Source of the DNA: Physella acuta
Lineage: Eukaryota; Mollusca; Gastropoda; Physidae
Direction of reading: 5' to 3'
DNA length: 64,000 nt
NCBI RefSeq assembly: GCF_028476545.1
Contig: NW_026732509.1
Coordinates: forward strand, 1 to 64,000
Shown here: piece after piece, positions 23,130 to 35,796 of the stretch
How positions within the stretch are numbered: position 1 is the stretch's first letter
Layout of the letters: the number at the start of each line of letters is the position of its first letter
The notes under the pieces: generated by a model
The model's input: the letters and a program-made list of their open reading frames with translations, nothing else
What the model was told of the DNA's origin: nothing
Database searches by the model: none
Translations under genes and position numbers: made by a program

Positions 23130-24106
23130 TGAACGCGCAAGATACACTCACTGTCATGCTCGAGAAATTAAGATCTCAACTCCGACGGGGGAAGAAAGCT
23201 GGGGGTGGGGGTGGGGGTGGTATTTTTGGACAAGGACCAATGGTGCTACTGGATGATAGTTGAGGAAACATTTGTGAAATTGAAAACAGTTTCCAAATCT
23301 GAACGTGTTCGGGGATGTCCGACCATAGACTCTTCCGAAAATAGGTGTGTTAGGTTGTTGGTACTATTTTTGTCTCTGGTTTAGTGTTACGGTTATGAGA
23401 TATAGGTCAGGGACTATGGTGGGACTGGGGTTAAGAATAGGGTTAGCGTTGACAATAGCAAGTCATATTTGTAGTTAACCAACCACCAAAAGTCCAACAC
23501 CCGCAACCAATAGTCTAACACCCCCCTTTTCAAGAAGGTTCCATTGTTGTGGCCTTACCGGACGGACACACCGTGTTCTGTATCTGTATCGTAGAACGCG
23601 CGGTCATTGTCCGAAAACTATCGTTGGTCGCCAAGCACATCAATTGCCCTCCTGAACACGCAGATCCCAACGCATTAACCATAACAATCTACTCCCCCTT
23701 TTAAGTAACCCTAACGGATAAAACTTCAACACGACTACTCAACACAGTGAAAGGTTAGTTTAAAAAAAAGTATTTTCACATTACATTTTTTTTCAAGTAA
23801 TAAAGTACAATACAATTCAATTAATTTAACATTTAATACATTCACATTGACAGCCCTTAACAACACATTTAACCATGTGGCAAACATTGTTCAGTTCTAA
23901 ACAATCCATCATAACTACTAAGAAAAATCTTTAAAAATATATGAAAATATATAACCTTTGAATATCTCTAGATAATACATCTAAGCAGTTGACACTAGAT
24001 ATTAAAATTTGTCATTCGTTAACGATACTTTTAAAATAAACTAGACTACCCGTCATCCGTTGGATAACTGTGGGTTTCGGGGGTCATCCATCAAAAAACA
24101 TCACGT
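23130..24106. other. No gene seen
   Basis: Mixed sequence grading to AT-rich; no array, no coding signal. Confidence 0.45.
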
Positions 24107-24114
24107 CTGTCACT

Positions 24115-24418
24115 CAGAGGCATAGCGATCCTTCCCGGCGCCCGGGGACAAACTTTTCGATTTGAACCCCCCCCCCCCCCCCCCGCAAGATTTCGATTTG
24201 CACCCCCCCCCCTCAAAATTTTTATGTGCACCCCCCCCCCCATTCAAACTTTCGATTTGCACCCCCCTCAACCTTTCAATTTATTTTTCCAAACCATTTT
24301 GGCGCCCCAACATATGTCCCCCCACGCGCCCCCCTTCCCCCCTCCACCTCCCCTTCCCCCCCCCCCCCCCGCCTCCCCTCCCCCTCCCGCCCCCCCCCCC
24401 CTCCTCGCTACGCTACTG
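24115..24418. mobile_element. hAT-like MITE (family A, copy 2)
   Basis: It starts CAGAGGCATAGCGATC and ends CTCGCTACGCTACTG. The interior has several TTTCGATTTGCAC units between long C runs, then AACCTTTCAATTTATTTTTC as in copy 3. Flanks CTGTCACT and GTGTCACT match at seven of eight positions, but the right copy is displaced by two bases. Apparent proline-rich open frames here are C runs read as protein. Confidence 0.8.
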
Positions 24419-24504
24419 CAGTGTCACTTATCGTCACAAAAAACAGATCCCACATTCAAAAATATGTTTCTAATCTTTTAAAAACACCGAAAACACCGAT
24501 TTCG

Positions 24505-24715
24505 GACTATCCCTTCATATACTGACGTCACATGTGACCTACTCAACTCTACTTCACCTGCCCAGTGTCCCGCCAAGTCTCAGACAACATGTTTTTATCG
24601 TTTAAAAAACGATTCCAGCCGAGCATGTCTCTGACCACACTATCCTTTCATATGCTTAGGACAAAGAAACAGATGAACTCTACTTCACCTGCCTTGTATC
24701 CTTCCAAGTTCAGAT
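24505..24715 (+). mobile_element. Two tandem SINE tail copies
   Basis: The first (about 24505-24580) has CCCTTCATATACTGACGTCA and CAACTCTACTTCACCTGCC. The second (about 24628-24712) has GACCACACTATCCTTTCATA and AGATGAACTCTACTTCACCT. They lie just right of a family A MITE. Confidence 0.65.
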
Positions 24716-24769
24716 AGGCAACTTTATCATTCACATCTAAAAAAAAAAAAAAAATATCATTGACATATT

Positions 24770-24835
24770 GGTCTAGAACCTGTGCCACCCACATGAGAGC
24801 GGGCTACGCTACCAACTTAGCTATTTACACGTGAC
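24770..24835 (-). repeat. tRNA-like segment, possible SINE head
   Basis: On the complement: TAGCTAAGTTGGTAGCG, close to an A box, and GGCACAGGTTCTAGACC, close to a B box. The spacing fits a tRNA, but I cannot fold a full cloverleaf. Confidence 0.45.
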
Positions 24836-25510
24836 GTCACAAGTGAATTTTTATACTATACTTATGCAACTTGATTTAAGCGCATAGATTCTAGATCTAA
24901 GTCTAGTAGTACTAACTTTCAAATTAAATTTTATCTTAAATTAGCCAATTCCATAGAAACTTATTATTATCTAAATCTAGATAGAATTATCTATATTCTA
25001 GATCTACGACTGAGCTATATCTAGAGTTTACGTTCATAATTTTGCAAAATTAGCAGTATAGAAGCCGCGTATAAATCTTAAATTATGCAAATAGAGGCCA
25101 TGGAGCGAGCATTTCCTAATTAGCATATTTCATAGCTATACAAACAAAGATTTATATAAAATAAAGAAGGTCTGAAATTATCTAGATCTAGATAGAATTA
25201 TCTAGATCTAGATCTAGATTCTACGACTCGTTTGCTTAAGTCTTAAGTTTAGTTTTTCTTGCTAGATCTAGAATCTAGATCTAGATCTAATCATTAGCTA
25301 CGCTGATGGGCCCGGAGCGAGCATTTCAAAATTACCATATTCCAAACAAAGATTTATATAAAATAATAAAGGTCTAAAATAGTTTAGTATATAGAAAATC
25401 ACTATTATCTAAATCTAGATAGAATAGAATTATCTATATTCTAGATCTACGACTGGTTTGCTTAAGTCTCTTTTTTTTTGGATTGTATTTAGGCCTATAA
25501 TCAATAAATA

Positions 25511-25890
25511 TTTGATTTGACCTAGATTCTAGATCTAGATCTATAAATAAATAAATAACTTTCTTGGACAGATTGTAGATCTAGAGAAATTTATCGTAAA
25601 ACTAAATGAAAAAGACAGTTGAAAATTGATATAAGTGTTGGAACGTAATAAATACAGCAAACGGACGTATTGTTAAAGTTATGACCGACAGAAAATTAGA
25701 TTTGATTTGACCTAGATTCTAGATCTAGATCTATAAATAACTTTCCTTCGACAGCTGATCTTTAGATCTAGAGAAATTTATTGAAAAACTAAATGAAAAA
25801 AGACAGTTTAAAATTGATATAAGTGTTGGGACGTAATAAATACAGCAAACGGACGTATTGTTAAAGTTATGACCGACAGAAAATTAGATT
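25511..25890. repeat. 190 bp tandem duplication in TCTAGA-rich DNA
   Basis: Copies start at 25511 and 25701 with TTTGATTTGACCTAGATTCT and both end near TATGACCGACAGAAAATTAG. The surrounding 24,860-25,900 is rich in AGATCTAGATCTAG and also repeats AACAAAGATTTATATAAAAT at about 25144 and 25345. Confidence 0.85.
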
Positions 25891-26339
25891 TAGAACGCGT
25901 TAAACTTTTGAATGGGAACACAATTTTCTTCAATAGACGCCGCCATTTTATTGTACTAAAGAGTAAACAAAAACCTGTGACGTCACTATTCCCACAAAGT
26001 TTAGTCAAGGTTTTAACATTTTAAAAAAAAATGGGTTATTCTGCGTATGAATAAATCAATAAATTAATTAACGTCTTTAAATAAATTTGTGATTAACAGT
26101 CTGTCTGCATTAAAAAATTATTCTCTACCTACATACTATTTTACAGCTTTCCAGATAGAGTCGAACATATCACAATACTCGATCAGGCAAACAAACAAAC
26201 AAATAAATATTCAAACATGTAAACAAACTTGACTTTTAGTAGTATATAGATGACATAAAAACTACGATAAATTGACAAATGAAAAAGGGCATGCAAACTT
26301 TGATACAATTAAAAACTTTGAAAAACAACATGAGAAATT

Positions 26340-26510
26340 CGATACATTAAAATTAATGACTAGAAAAATTCGATACATCAAAATAAGTGACAAATGACAT
26401 TCGAAAATAAGTGACAAATTACATTAAAACGAGTGACAAATGTCATGAAAATAAGCGACAAATGACTTTAAAACTGGTGACAAATCACATGGTAACAAGT
26501 GACAAACACA
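26340..26510. repeat. Degenerate ~24 bp repeat
   Basis: AAGTGACAAATGACATTAAAA-like units recur about seven times with changes. Confidence 0.7.
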
Positions 26511-27381
26511 CGACCACCCCGCCACCTTTAAAAACACTTGATAATTTCCCCTTCCACCCCGCACTGATGGCGTTAGCCTTGTCTAAATGGCAGCCATTGA
26601 TTTCAGAAGTCGCCTGGCTCGCCACTAGACACGAGCATTCTACCATCGAGTTGTCAACTCGCATGGACCCACCCCCCCCCCCCCCTTCCCCACCCTTCAC
26701 GACCTGTGTGATTTGCTATCTGCTGCCAACATGGCATAAGATGAGTGTGTTGCAGTTGTTGTGTCCCCACCCCCCTCCCCACCCCACACGTTCGGCGCGT
26801 GGAGTCCCCCACAGTCGTCATTTTTACTTAGAAGACTGGGCCAGCTGTCATAATGATTGGGGGCCGGTATCGATCCAGCTCGCGGGCCACACGACACTGT
26901 TGCGAGTACAAGTATAAAGCCCGCGGAGAAGAATAAATTCTGTGCGTGTGTTACTTGTCTCACGACTGGCCGATATCGATACGGTCCTTCTCCGACACGG
27001 CGAGCCGAGAGTATGGAGAGGATCTTGTTGATGATGTTACAGTCAGAAGTTGACAGAAGGGGAGAGAACGAGCGGAGAAAGGGCTTGTTTGTCGGGGTGA
27101 AAAGTAGTTGCAGAACACGTTCTTTTTTTTTAAGTAAAGGAAACGATGTATTCAAAGGGGAAGCAATGCAGTCGGTATTGACATGGGAGATAATTCACAC
27201 AGCCCAAAAAATGAAAAAAAAAATAAAATGGCCTGACTTGGGGAGGAAAGGGTGTAGGGTGTGTGTGGTGTCACAGTTGTTAACAAAAACCAACTCTATG
27301 CATAGCTCGTACATTTTCTGATTTTTCTGTAATGTCTCTGTAGTCAGCGACTAACAGTGCCTAGACCACTGAGTTATGGAC
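26511..27381. other. No gene seen; GC-richer island
   Basis: At 26840-27020, GGGCCGGTATCGATCC and GGCCGATATCGATACGG are partly inverted. Open frames on both strands are overlapping and have no domain. Confidence 0.4.
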
Positions 27382-27389
27382 AGTCTATT

Positions 27390-27577
27390 CATTGTGCACT
27401 GTTTCTTCCAGAATTTTTCTCCGGGGAGGGGGGGGGGGGGGGTGAGACGGGACTACATTTTCCATGGAGGGGGAGGTGGACACTGGTAAAAGTATATATT
27501 TTCTGTATAAATCCCATTTCGTTCGGGGGGGGGGGGGGGTCTGCCTCCCCGAAGAGACCCCTGGAAGAAACTCACTG
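27390..27577. mobile_element. hAT-like MITE (family B, copy 3)
   Basis: The element is 188 bases. The right end is CTGGAAGAAACTCACTG; the left end is CATTGTGCACTGTTTCTTCC, with a short insertion relative to the family. The perfect duplication AGTCTATT lies at 27382-27389 and 27578-27585. The interior is the reverse orientation of copy 2 (GTATATATTTTCTGTATAAA) with long G runs. Confidence 0.83.
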
Positions 27578-27589
27578 AGTCTATTTCGG

Positions 27590-28796
27590 GGCTTCTTTTA
27601 TCTAAAAACAAAGCGCGTTAGACTGTAATTAAAAAATACTACAATACTATGTTAATAACCGAGCCTTAGCCTTGAGAGCACTTAAGGAAGAAATTAATTA
27701 TGACTTTGTATCATAATGTATGAGTCGCTACAGGGTTTACTAAAGATCATATTCCTCAAGAGCGTAGTCGTTTTAACATTTATTGATCTCATTTGAAAAA
27801 CAACAACAACAACTTTTGTTAGCATTTATATGTGAGTGTAATCCTAAAATAGATACCGGGTCACACACATCCATTCTTAAATCTAACATGTACTAATCTA
27901 ACATAAAATTCATTCCTATTTAGTGCCATAAAAAAACACTCGCTAGGAAGTATTCAATTATATTTGTATGCGTTGTCACAAATCACAGTACACTAAACCT
28001 AACTCCGGCGCATAATTCAACCATGACCCTGATCTGAGCCCTGAGCTTGAATCCTGACCTTGAATGAATCTAATACTGACCATTTCTCAAACCCTATTCT
28101 TAATCTAGCCCCCCCCCCCCCCTCCTCTTCACCGATTGCGCTTCCGACCAGACTAACCTGTCTTGACCAAGAATCTCACATTAGTCACATGTACTTTACC
28201 CTTGGAGCGACTCAATGCTCCAATACATCCTCATGTTTGAGACTCAGCCTTTAGTGGGTCCCAGTCGGCCGTTACTCATTATCATCCTAACCCTACGAAC
28301 CCTAACCTGTTGTTATCTAACCCATAATTCACCTCAACCGTAACAATTTTCCAACTTTATATTACAACACTCTAAAGTTATGGATTTGTAGCGTATGCGT
28401 TTTATACCCATGTAACTGCTATCGATTTGTTTTAATACGAGCTATTTTTAGCATATTTTATTTTATACTCGTTAAATTATACCATATACCACTACAGAGT
28501 TGAAGAAAATCTGTTTAAAACATTGATATTTTAGTCTACTGCTAGACTTAAATATGGCGTGAATATAGAATGTGATGCTGCAGCTATTATAAGCCCCCCC
28601 CCCCCCTTCTCTAACATACACTGGAGGTTAATCAATGATACTAGAACTTATGGACAGGCAGCACTTTCCCATGTTAGTGGCGGGTATTTTGGTGTGTGGG
28701 CAGCACTCTTCCGTTTCATTGACGGTCTGTTTGTTCGCGGACTTCACTTTACGTGTAGTGTAAAGGGTGGACATTTTGTTTACGGACTGTATTCCT
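27590..28796. other. No gene seen
   Basis: C runs at 28110 and 28595 and AT-rich sequence. Confidence 0.45.
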
Positions 28797-29515
28797 CTCA
28801 CTGACCACCGATGTCCGTAGTCCACTCACTGACCACTGATGTCCGTAGTCCACTCACTGACCACTGATGTCCGTAGTCCACTCACTGACCACTGATGTCC
28901 GTAGTCCACTCACTGACCACTGATGTCCGTAGTTCACTCACTGACCACTGATGTCCGTAGTCCACACACTGACCACTGATGTCCGTAGTCCACTCACTGA
29001 CCACTGATGTCCGTAGTCCACTCACTGACCACTGATGTCCGTAGTCCACTCACTGACCACTGATGTCCGTAGTCCACTCACTGACCACTGATGTCCGTAG
29101 TCCACTCACTGATGTCCGTAGTCCACACACTGACCACTGATGTCCGTAGTCCACTCACTGACCACTGATGTCCGTAGTCCACTCACTGACCACTGATGTC
29201 CGTAGTCCACTCACTGACCACTGATGTCCCTAGTCCACTCACTGACCACTGATGTCCGTAGTCCACTCACTGACCACTGATGTCCGTAGTCCACTCACTG
29301 ACCACTGATGTCTGGTCCACTCACTGACCACTGATGTCCGTAGTCCACTCACTGACCACTGATGTCCCTAGTCCACTCACTGACCACTGATGTCCCTAGT
29401 CCACTCACTGACCACTGATGTCCGTAGTTCACTCACTGACCACTGATGTCCGTAGTCCACTCACTGACCACTGATGTCCGTATATCACTGACTGACCACT
29501 GATGTCCGTAGTCCA
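28797..29515. repeat. 28 bp minisatellite, about 26 copies
   Basis: The unit is CCACTCACTGACCACTGATG plus TCCGTAGT. Units are very uniform, with one or two shortened. Confidence 0.93.
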
Positions 29516-29519
29516 CTAT

Positions 29520-30359
29520 ATCCTCATATATCTCAATACTACGTGTCTCACTAACCTGCTGCCAATCCTACAGCTACCCACAAAAGTTCTACCCCAGACA
29601 AGCTGCACACGCACAAAATAGTCGATAGCCTACGGCCATGTTTTTTTGTCAAGCTTGAAAAAAAAACCGACACCGTCCTGGGGATTTTCTCTGCTCAGTC
29701 TCACCAAAAAGATAAGCCCCGGCTGTTTTATAATTGAGTTGTTCCGTGTATTCGCTTACACACTTCAAACGGAGCTGACTTGACGAATACCTTGACCTAG
29801 CCGAGGTACGATCCAGGCCTAAGCTGCAGCGCTAGGCCCCCCTCATAATCCTTGCCTTATCCTTCCGATGCTAAAACACACCAGAAAAATAAGGGGAGGC
29901 TATACTCAAGGGAGGTCACTACTTCACTATTTCACTAATTTTAATGCCTGTAATTTTAGCGTGATAAAAATGAACATGCCGCCTAACACGGAAATGACGA
30001 GAAAATATTTTTTATTGTTGTGAACTGACAGGCTACTAAAGTTAAAAATAATAAAGCATGGGAAAGTGTAATCTTTACAAAGGATGCCATATTCTTAGTG
30101 TAAACACAAACATTTATGAAAGATAAGACCTACAGAAATAACAACATGCGCTTTAATTCAATCAATAACTTAATGCTGCATACCGATCATCAAATATGTT
30201 AAAAAAAAAACAAAAAAAAAAAAAAAAAAAAAAATGTTGTTGGGTTCCAGTAAGATGATTGTGTGTATGTTGATAAACTTTGTGTTAAAACAAGAACAAG
30301 TCCAAGCAGGGTGCATGTGGTTTGCTGTTGAGGATTATATGCTGTTACTGTAGTCTGTT
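29520..30359. other. No gene seen; weak tRNA-like patch
   Basis: On the complement of 29785-29855, GCCTAGCGCTGCAGCTTAGG and GGATCGTACC vaguely resemble tRNA boxes. A-rich run at 30200-30233. Confidence 0.4.
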
Positions 30360-30935
30360 GTTAGTAATACGTTTGTTGTTAGGGGTAGTTTGTTGTTGGG
30401 GGTAGTCTGTTGTTGGGGGTAGTCTGTTGTTGGGGGTAGTCTGTTGTTGGGGGTAGTCTGGTGTTGGGGGTAGTCTGTTGTTGGGGGTAGTCTGGTGTTG
30501 GGGGTAGTCTGTTGTTTCAGGATAGTCTGTTGTTGGGGGTAGTCTGTAGGGGTAGTTGCTGTTTGGTGATTGTCCGCTGTTTTGGGATAGCTTTGCCATG
30601 TAGCTAGTGCAGCAACTGTTGCGTCGTGTTGTACACAGCGTGCCGTGCACACTGTGCTGTTCACACGTTGTTGTACCCATCGTCGTGTGCAAACAATATG
30701 TACACGTTGTTGTACATACCGTATAGTACACACCATATGTAAACAGTGTTTTACACACCATATATTACACAGCATATGTACACAGTGTTGAACACATCAT
30801 TGTACACAGAGTGTCGTACACATCGTGTTGTACACACCATATTGTACATACCATATTGTACACACCATATTGTACATACCATATGTACGCAGTGGTGTAC
30901 ACTCAGTGGTGTACACACTATCTTGTCTACGTTCA
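30360..30935. repeat. Two adjoining arrays: 17 bp (30360-30560) and TGTACA-rich ~15 bp (30640-30935)
   Basis: The first unit is GTAGTCTGTTGTTGGGG, about ten copies. The second is a degenerate TTGTACACACCATAT with the TGTACA dyad in most units. Open frames on either strand are repeat artefacts. Confidence 0.85.
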
Positions 30936-30939
30936 AACG

Positions 30940-31811
30940 TTTTAAATTTATTGTATATAAACCCCATCATCACTAGGGTATCATTTGGGTCAATTTCACT
31001 GTTGAGTGGGGGGGGGGGGATGAGTCTCATACATTTCCCCCACAGCATCTGACAATTTTCACACGCCATCACCACACCACGTTCTAGCAGCCAGCACGAA
31101 CCACGCCGAGCCCAGTAATCCTGATATAACGACATTTTTACTGTCAGCGATACCAGGGTCTCACGAGACCTGTTCAGGTAGTCGGTTTAAAAAAAAATGA
31201 CTCGTTATTTGCAGGCACGTATTGACACGTCGACTGGCTGTTGACACACTTGGGTGAATCTATGATCTCACGACAAGAGCCAACACAAACCGTTCTACTG
31301 TCTTATGTATATGGTAGCTAGAGACAACACCGTATACCAATTTTTAACTTATTAAACAACTTATTGCCCCTTACGTCTTGGAGCTTGTAAAAGACATCTG
31401 TAGGATGAATTAGGGCCGTACATTATAGTCCTCGTTGAGAACATCATTTGTGTATGTTTTCATAATTTTTTTTTACACACGATTGTTTAGCTGTGTGATT
31501 AACCGGTTAAACCGGTATTGGTTAAGACTATCTCATTTTTTGCTCTTGATGTTGTTAAAAGCGTAACTGAAGGCAGAGGGCGTATAAAACGACTCTGGAA
31601 TTGCGCAGCTTTAGATACTAACAGTGCGAATTGAAGCTGGCATAAATTTTATTAACATTTCTGAAGACACTGTTTTATTTACTATGGTGTGGTGCCGAGG
31701 CCTAAGTCTATCAGGGTGGAATACATATTTCCTATTGACGCAAACATTTTAATGTGCGTCGATGTTGTTCGACTCTTCGAGTCCGCCGTCCTGGTGTAGA
31801 CGCCAAGCTCA
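30940..31811. other. No gene seen
   Basis: One G run at 31009. GCGTATAAAACGAC near 31580 looks like a TATA box, but no exon follows. Confidence 0.4.
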
Positions 31812-32035
31812 TCCCTTTCCGTATATCATATACCATAAACCATCTTTCCGGATACCATATGCCATAAACCATCTTTCCAGGTACCATATACCATAAACCA
31901 TCTTTCCGGATACAATATGCCATAAACCATCTTTCCGGATACCATATGCCATAAACCATCTTTCCTGATACCATATGCCATAAGCTATTTTCCCGTATAC
32001 CATATGCCATAAGCCATCTTTCCCCATATCATATG
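31812..32035. repeat. 29 bp minisatellite, about 8 copies
   Basis: The unit is ATACCATATGCCATAAACCA plus TCTTTCCGG. Confidence 0.92.
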
Positions 32036-32399
32036 CCACCTGTTTTAGGCTAGTTTAGAAGAGGATACACAATTTTGGCCAATCGTGGCAATTTCTTGCA
32101 GGGAGCGATCGTTTCTTGGCAGATCCTCTCCAATAACGACGCTGTGATCTAATAACTGTACTCCCCGCGTGTGTTAGTTGATTTCACGCCTCGTTGATTT
32201 CATCCTCGCCCTGACCTCGCCTGCTCATTGATTGCTTTCCTCTGTTGTCCTTGACGAAAGGAGGGGGGTCATATTTTCTAAATTGGCTGGATAATCGTGT
32301 GTCGAATTATTCACGGAACTATTTTCTAGCATCTTTAGCCAGCTGACGTTTTCTTATCTACTGGCCTGTAGATCATTGCTTGACCAGCACCTGATACAC

Positions 32400-32905
32400 T
32401 GTGTGGGCCATCACCATCAACTGACCACAAGAGTCCACTTACCACCACAATGTAATGACCATCACAATCTACCGACCATCACAAGCCACTGACCATCACA
32501 ATCTACCGACCATCACAAGCCACTGACAGTCACAAGCCACTGACCATCACAAGCCACTGACCATCACAAGCCACTGACCATCACAATCTACCGACCATCA
32601 CAAGCCACTGACAGTCACAAGCCACTGACCATCACAATCTACCGACCATCACAAGCCACTGACCGTCACAAGCCACTGACCATCACAAGCCACTGACCAT
32701 CACAAGCCACTGACCATCACTAGCCACTGACCATCACAAACCACTGACCATCACAATCTACCGACCATCACAAGCCACTGACCATCACAAGCCACTGACC
32801 ATCACAAGCCACTGACCATCACAAGCCACTGACCATTACAATCCAATGACCATCACAATCTACTGACCATCACAATCCACCGTCAACCACAATCCACCGA
32901 CCACT
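32400..32905. repeat. 17 bp minisatellite, about 28 copies
   Basis: The unit is ACCATCACAAGCCACTG, interspersed with ACCATCACAATCTACCG. The two variants are arranged in higher-order blocks. Confidence 0.92.
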
Positions 32906-33144
32906 TAAATACTCGCACTAAAAATAATCTAGAAATACAACACAAGCAGATCACGACAAATCACCAAAGTTCAACACATGCAAGAAAGCTACAGATCAGC
33001 GCAACAGATTTCTCTGCAACCCTCAGCTGCTGCCTGGATGAGAGAAACCCTCGACCTACAGCTCGTGTATAGACAATTATTGTACTCATCACAGATTACA
33101 CAGGGCGACAGAAGGTACTCTGGCTTAGGCCCCACGAGTTGTAT

Positions 33145-33490
33145 AAATGTAGACTTAGTTCACTAGATCTTGTACATAGATAGACAAGTGAAACTATGTA
33201 TATAAATGTAGACTTAGTTCACTAGATCTTATACATAGATAGACAAGTGAAACTATGTATATAAATGTAGACTTAGTTCACTAGATCTTATACATAGACA
33301 AGTGAAACTATGTATATAAATATAGACTTAATTCACTAGATCTTATACATAGATAGACAAGTGAAACTATGTATATAAATGTAGACTTAGCTCACTAGAT
33401 CTAATACATAGATAGACAAGTAAAACTATGTATATAAATGGTAGACTTATCTCACTAGATCTTATACATAGATAGACAAGTGAAACTATC
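33145..33490. repeat. 59 bp minisatellite, about 6 copies
   Basis: The unit begins TATGTATATAAATGTAGACT, continues TAGTTCACTAGATCTTATAC and ends ATAGATAGACAAGTGAAAC. Confidence 0.92.
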
Positions 33491-33750
33491 TTAGGTGAGA
33501 AGCTTTTATGAATGTATACAATTGCATTATAGATTGAATTTTTTTTTAAAATTAAATAAAATTGCGAATATTGATTTGGCTATTGCTTTATTGATATCAG
33601 TGTTAGTAACGACATTTTTTTATTAATAATATTACCGTACTATACAGGACTAGATAGGTGACAGTTGTATCTGCTGAAGTCCTTGTTACGTTACATATTA
33701 TACACAGACGTTTCTTACCTACGTACAACAAGAAACCACCACTGTACATA

Positions 33751-33751
<1 letters not shown>

Positions 33752-33794
<43 letters not shown>

Positions 33795-33811
33795 GGCAGA
33801 CAGACAGACAG

Positions 33812-33845
<34 letters not shown>

Positions 33846-33905
33846 AGACAGACGGACAGACAGACAGACAGACACACACAACTAGACACACACACAAAGT
33901 CACAC
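33752..33905. repeat. GACA/GACG microsatellite grading into CACA
   Basis: Uninterrupted ACAG tetranucleotides with occasional GACG, ending in CACACACA. All frames appear open. Confidence 0.95.
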
Positions 33906-34129
33906 ACACTTGAAACCAGTACTCCAATGTTAATCAGAAATCACCAAAATACAGTCGTATAACCAACTACACCATATTAAAACCTGTACCTGTAAATTCT
34001 GTACTCGGCCAGGTCGCCGCTCAAGGCCTTATTGGTGCTCCGGTCCCTCATCACAAAACTTTTTAAAAAAAAGTAGTTCCCTTTTCAAACATGACGGTCC
34101 AGGTTCCCAGAAAGAACCGCAACGGAAAA

Positions 34130-34720
34130 AAGCGCAACGGAAAAAAGCGCAAATCAAAAAGCGCAACGGAAATAAGCGCACACGGAAAAAAGCGCAAAGA
34201 GAAAAAAGCGCACACAGAAAAAAGCGCAAAGAGAAAAAAGCGCAAACGGAAAAAAGCGCAAAGAGAAAAAAGCGCACACAGAAAAAAGCGCAAACAGAAA
34301 AAAGCGCAAACGGAAAAAAGCGCAAAGAGAAAAAAGCGCACACGGAAAAAAGCGCAAAGAGAAAAAAGCGCAAACAGAAAAAAGCGCAAAGAGAAAAAAG
34401 CGCACACAGAAAAAAGCGCAAACAGAAAAAAGCGCAAACGGAAAAAAGCGCAAAGAGAAAAAAGCGCAAACGGAAAAAAGCGCAAACAGAAAAAAGCGCA
34501 CACGGAAAAAAGCGCAAACGGAAAAAAGCGCAAACGGAAAAAAGCGCAAACAGAAAAAAGCGCAAACGGAAAAAAGCGCAAACAGAAAAAAGCGCACACA
34601 GAAAAATCGCAAACGGAAAAAAGCGCAAACGGAAAAAAGCGCAAACGGAAAAAAGCGCACACAGAAAAAAGCGCAAACGGAAAAAAGCGCAAACAGAAAC
34701 AGAAAAATGCGCAACCAGAA
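34130..34720. repeat. ~16 bp subrepeats of the left foldback arm
   Basis: About 37 units of GCGCAAACGGAAAAAA and variants (ACAG, AGAG, CACGG in the middle). The order of variants is repeated in mirror in the right arm (about 36385-36975). Confidence 0.9.
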
Positions 34721-35165
34721 AAAACACAACGAAAAATGTGCAAAAGAGAAATTTAGCACAAAGACCATATGGACTAGATGACACATTTATACATGACTGT
34801 TAGGGCTGCTGTGAGAGTGTCGTGTTTGATCACGTGATCTACTACCAGTTAAAGCGTACCACTACCATCTGCATTCCCATCACCACGATACAGGCGATAA
34901 TCACTTTACACAATGCCTATTATTTTCTTGGTCAATAATTATTCAACTACTATTCTCGTATAAACATAAAACTATCGACATTACACGAAGTATCTTTCAC
35001 ATTCTCCCTAGTCCGAACTACCTAGCTTGCATACTATAACAACCCGTTCCTATGGCAAAACATCACTCTCTTTCATCCGCGTCATCAAACATGCATTCGT
35101 CATATCTCTCGTAACAACATTCATTCGCACCAAAATAACAATTTTGTATTTAATATTTTTCACAT

Positions 35166-35275
35166 CATGACGCACCTACCTACCCACCTACCCACCTACC
35201 TACCTAACTACCCACCTACCCACTTACCCACCTACCCACCTATCCGCCTACATACTTACCAAACTACCCACCAAA
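35166..35275. repeat. CTAC/CCAC simple repeat
   Basis: TACCTACCCACC units within the foldback element's central part. Confidence 0.85.
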
Positions 35276-35796
35276 AAAGTATCGGCGAAGTTCGTAAGCT
35301 TCGTAAACTGTACTAAACATCTTTTTTTTTAATGAAAATTCATTGACATCATTGACATATGTTACATATATGTTACATTTTGCGACAACCTTAATTAGTG
35401 CGTTGGGCTTGTATGAAAACTCACTTCGAATTAACTCAATTACATGCTATTTATTTTAACATTACACGGTAAGCGTCACCCAACTGTTGTGATGTGAGGC
35501 GAGGACAGGTTCGACAATAAACCAACACGAAAGTACGAAAGAGACAAAGATTGCCTATTAGAGAATGGACCCCTTAACTTTCCTAACCCCACCATTTATT
35601 ATACCCTACCTAACCTCTAAATTTACTGCGCTAAATGTCACTTCCCTCCCAATCGTTCCTATTCTACAGAATTGTGTATACTATTTATTTACATTCTTTA
35701 ATCTCAATATAACTAAAATAGACTTTTGTTTGAAGGGTAATGAAAACATGTAAACAAAAGGGACGCTACTCTAAATCTATGCGAATACTTATATGC

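Noticed and set aside
21925-23157. 410 residue minus-strand open frame
   Set aside because: It is the 37 bp minisatellite cycling through three frames, ending in C-run sequence.
24162-24525. Proline-rich plus-strand frames
   Set aside because: They are C runs of a family A MITE read as protein.
24770-24835. Functional tRNA gene
   Set aside because: The A and B boxes are visible, but I cannot form a full cloverleaf with a clear anticodon; a SINE head is more likely.
28797-29515. CRISPR-like regular 28 bp repeats
   Set aside because: Units abut with no unique spacers, and the context is eukaryotic; it is a minisatellite.
31575-31595. TATA-box-like GCGTATAAAACGAC
   Set aside because: No exon, start site or conserved frame follows; one motif in AT-rich DNA is not enough.
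34091-34784. Lys/Arg-rich and Phe/Cys-rich open frames of 200-250 residues in several frames (also 36299-37059)
   Set aside because: They are the 16 bp foldback subrepeats read in different frames and strands; open in many frames at once, with no domain.
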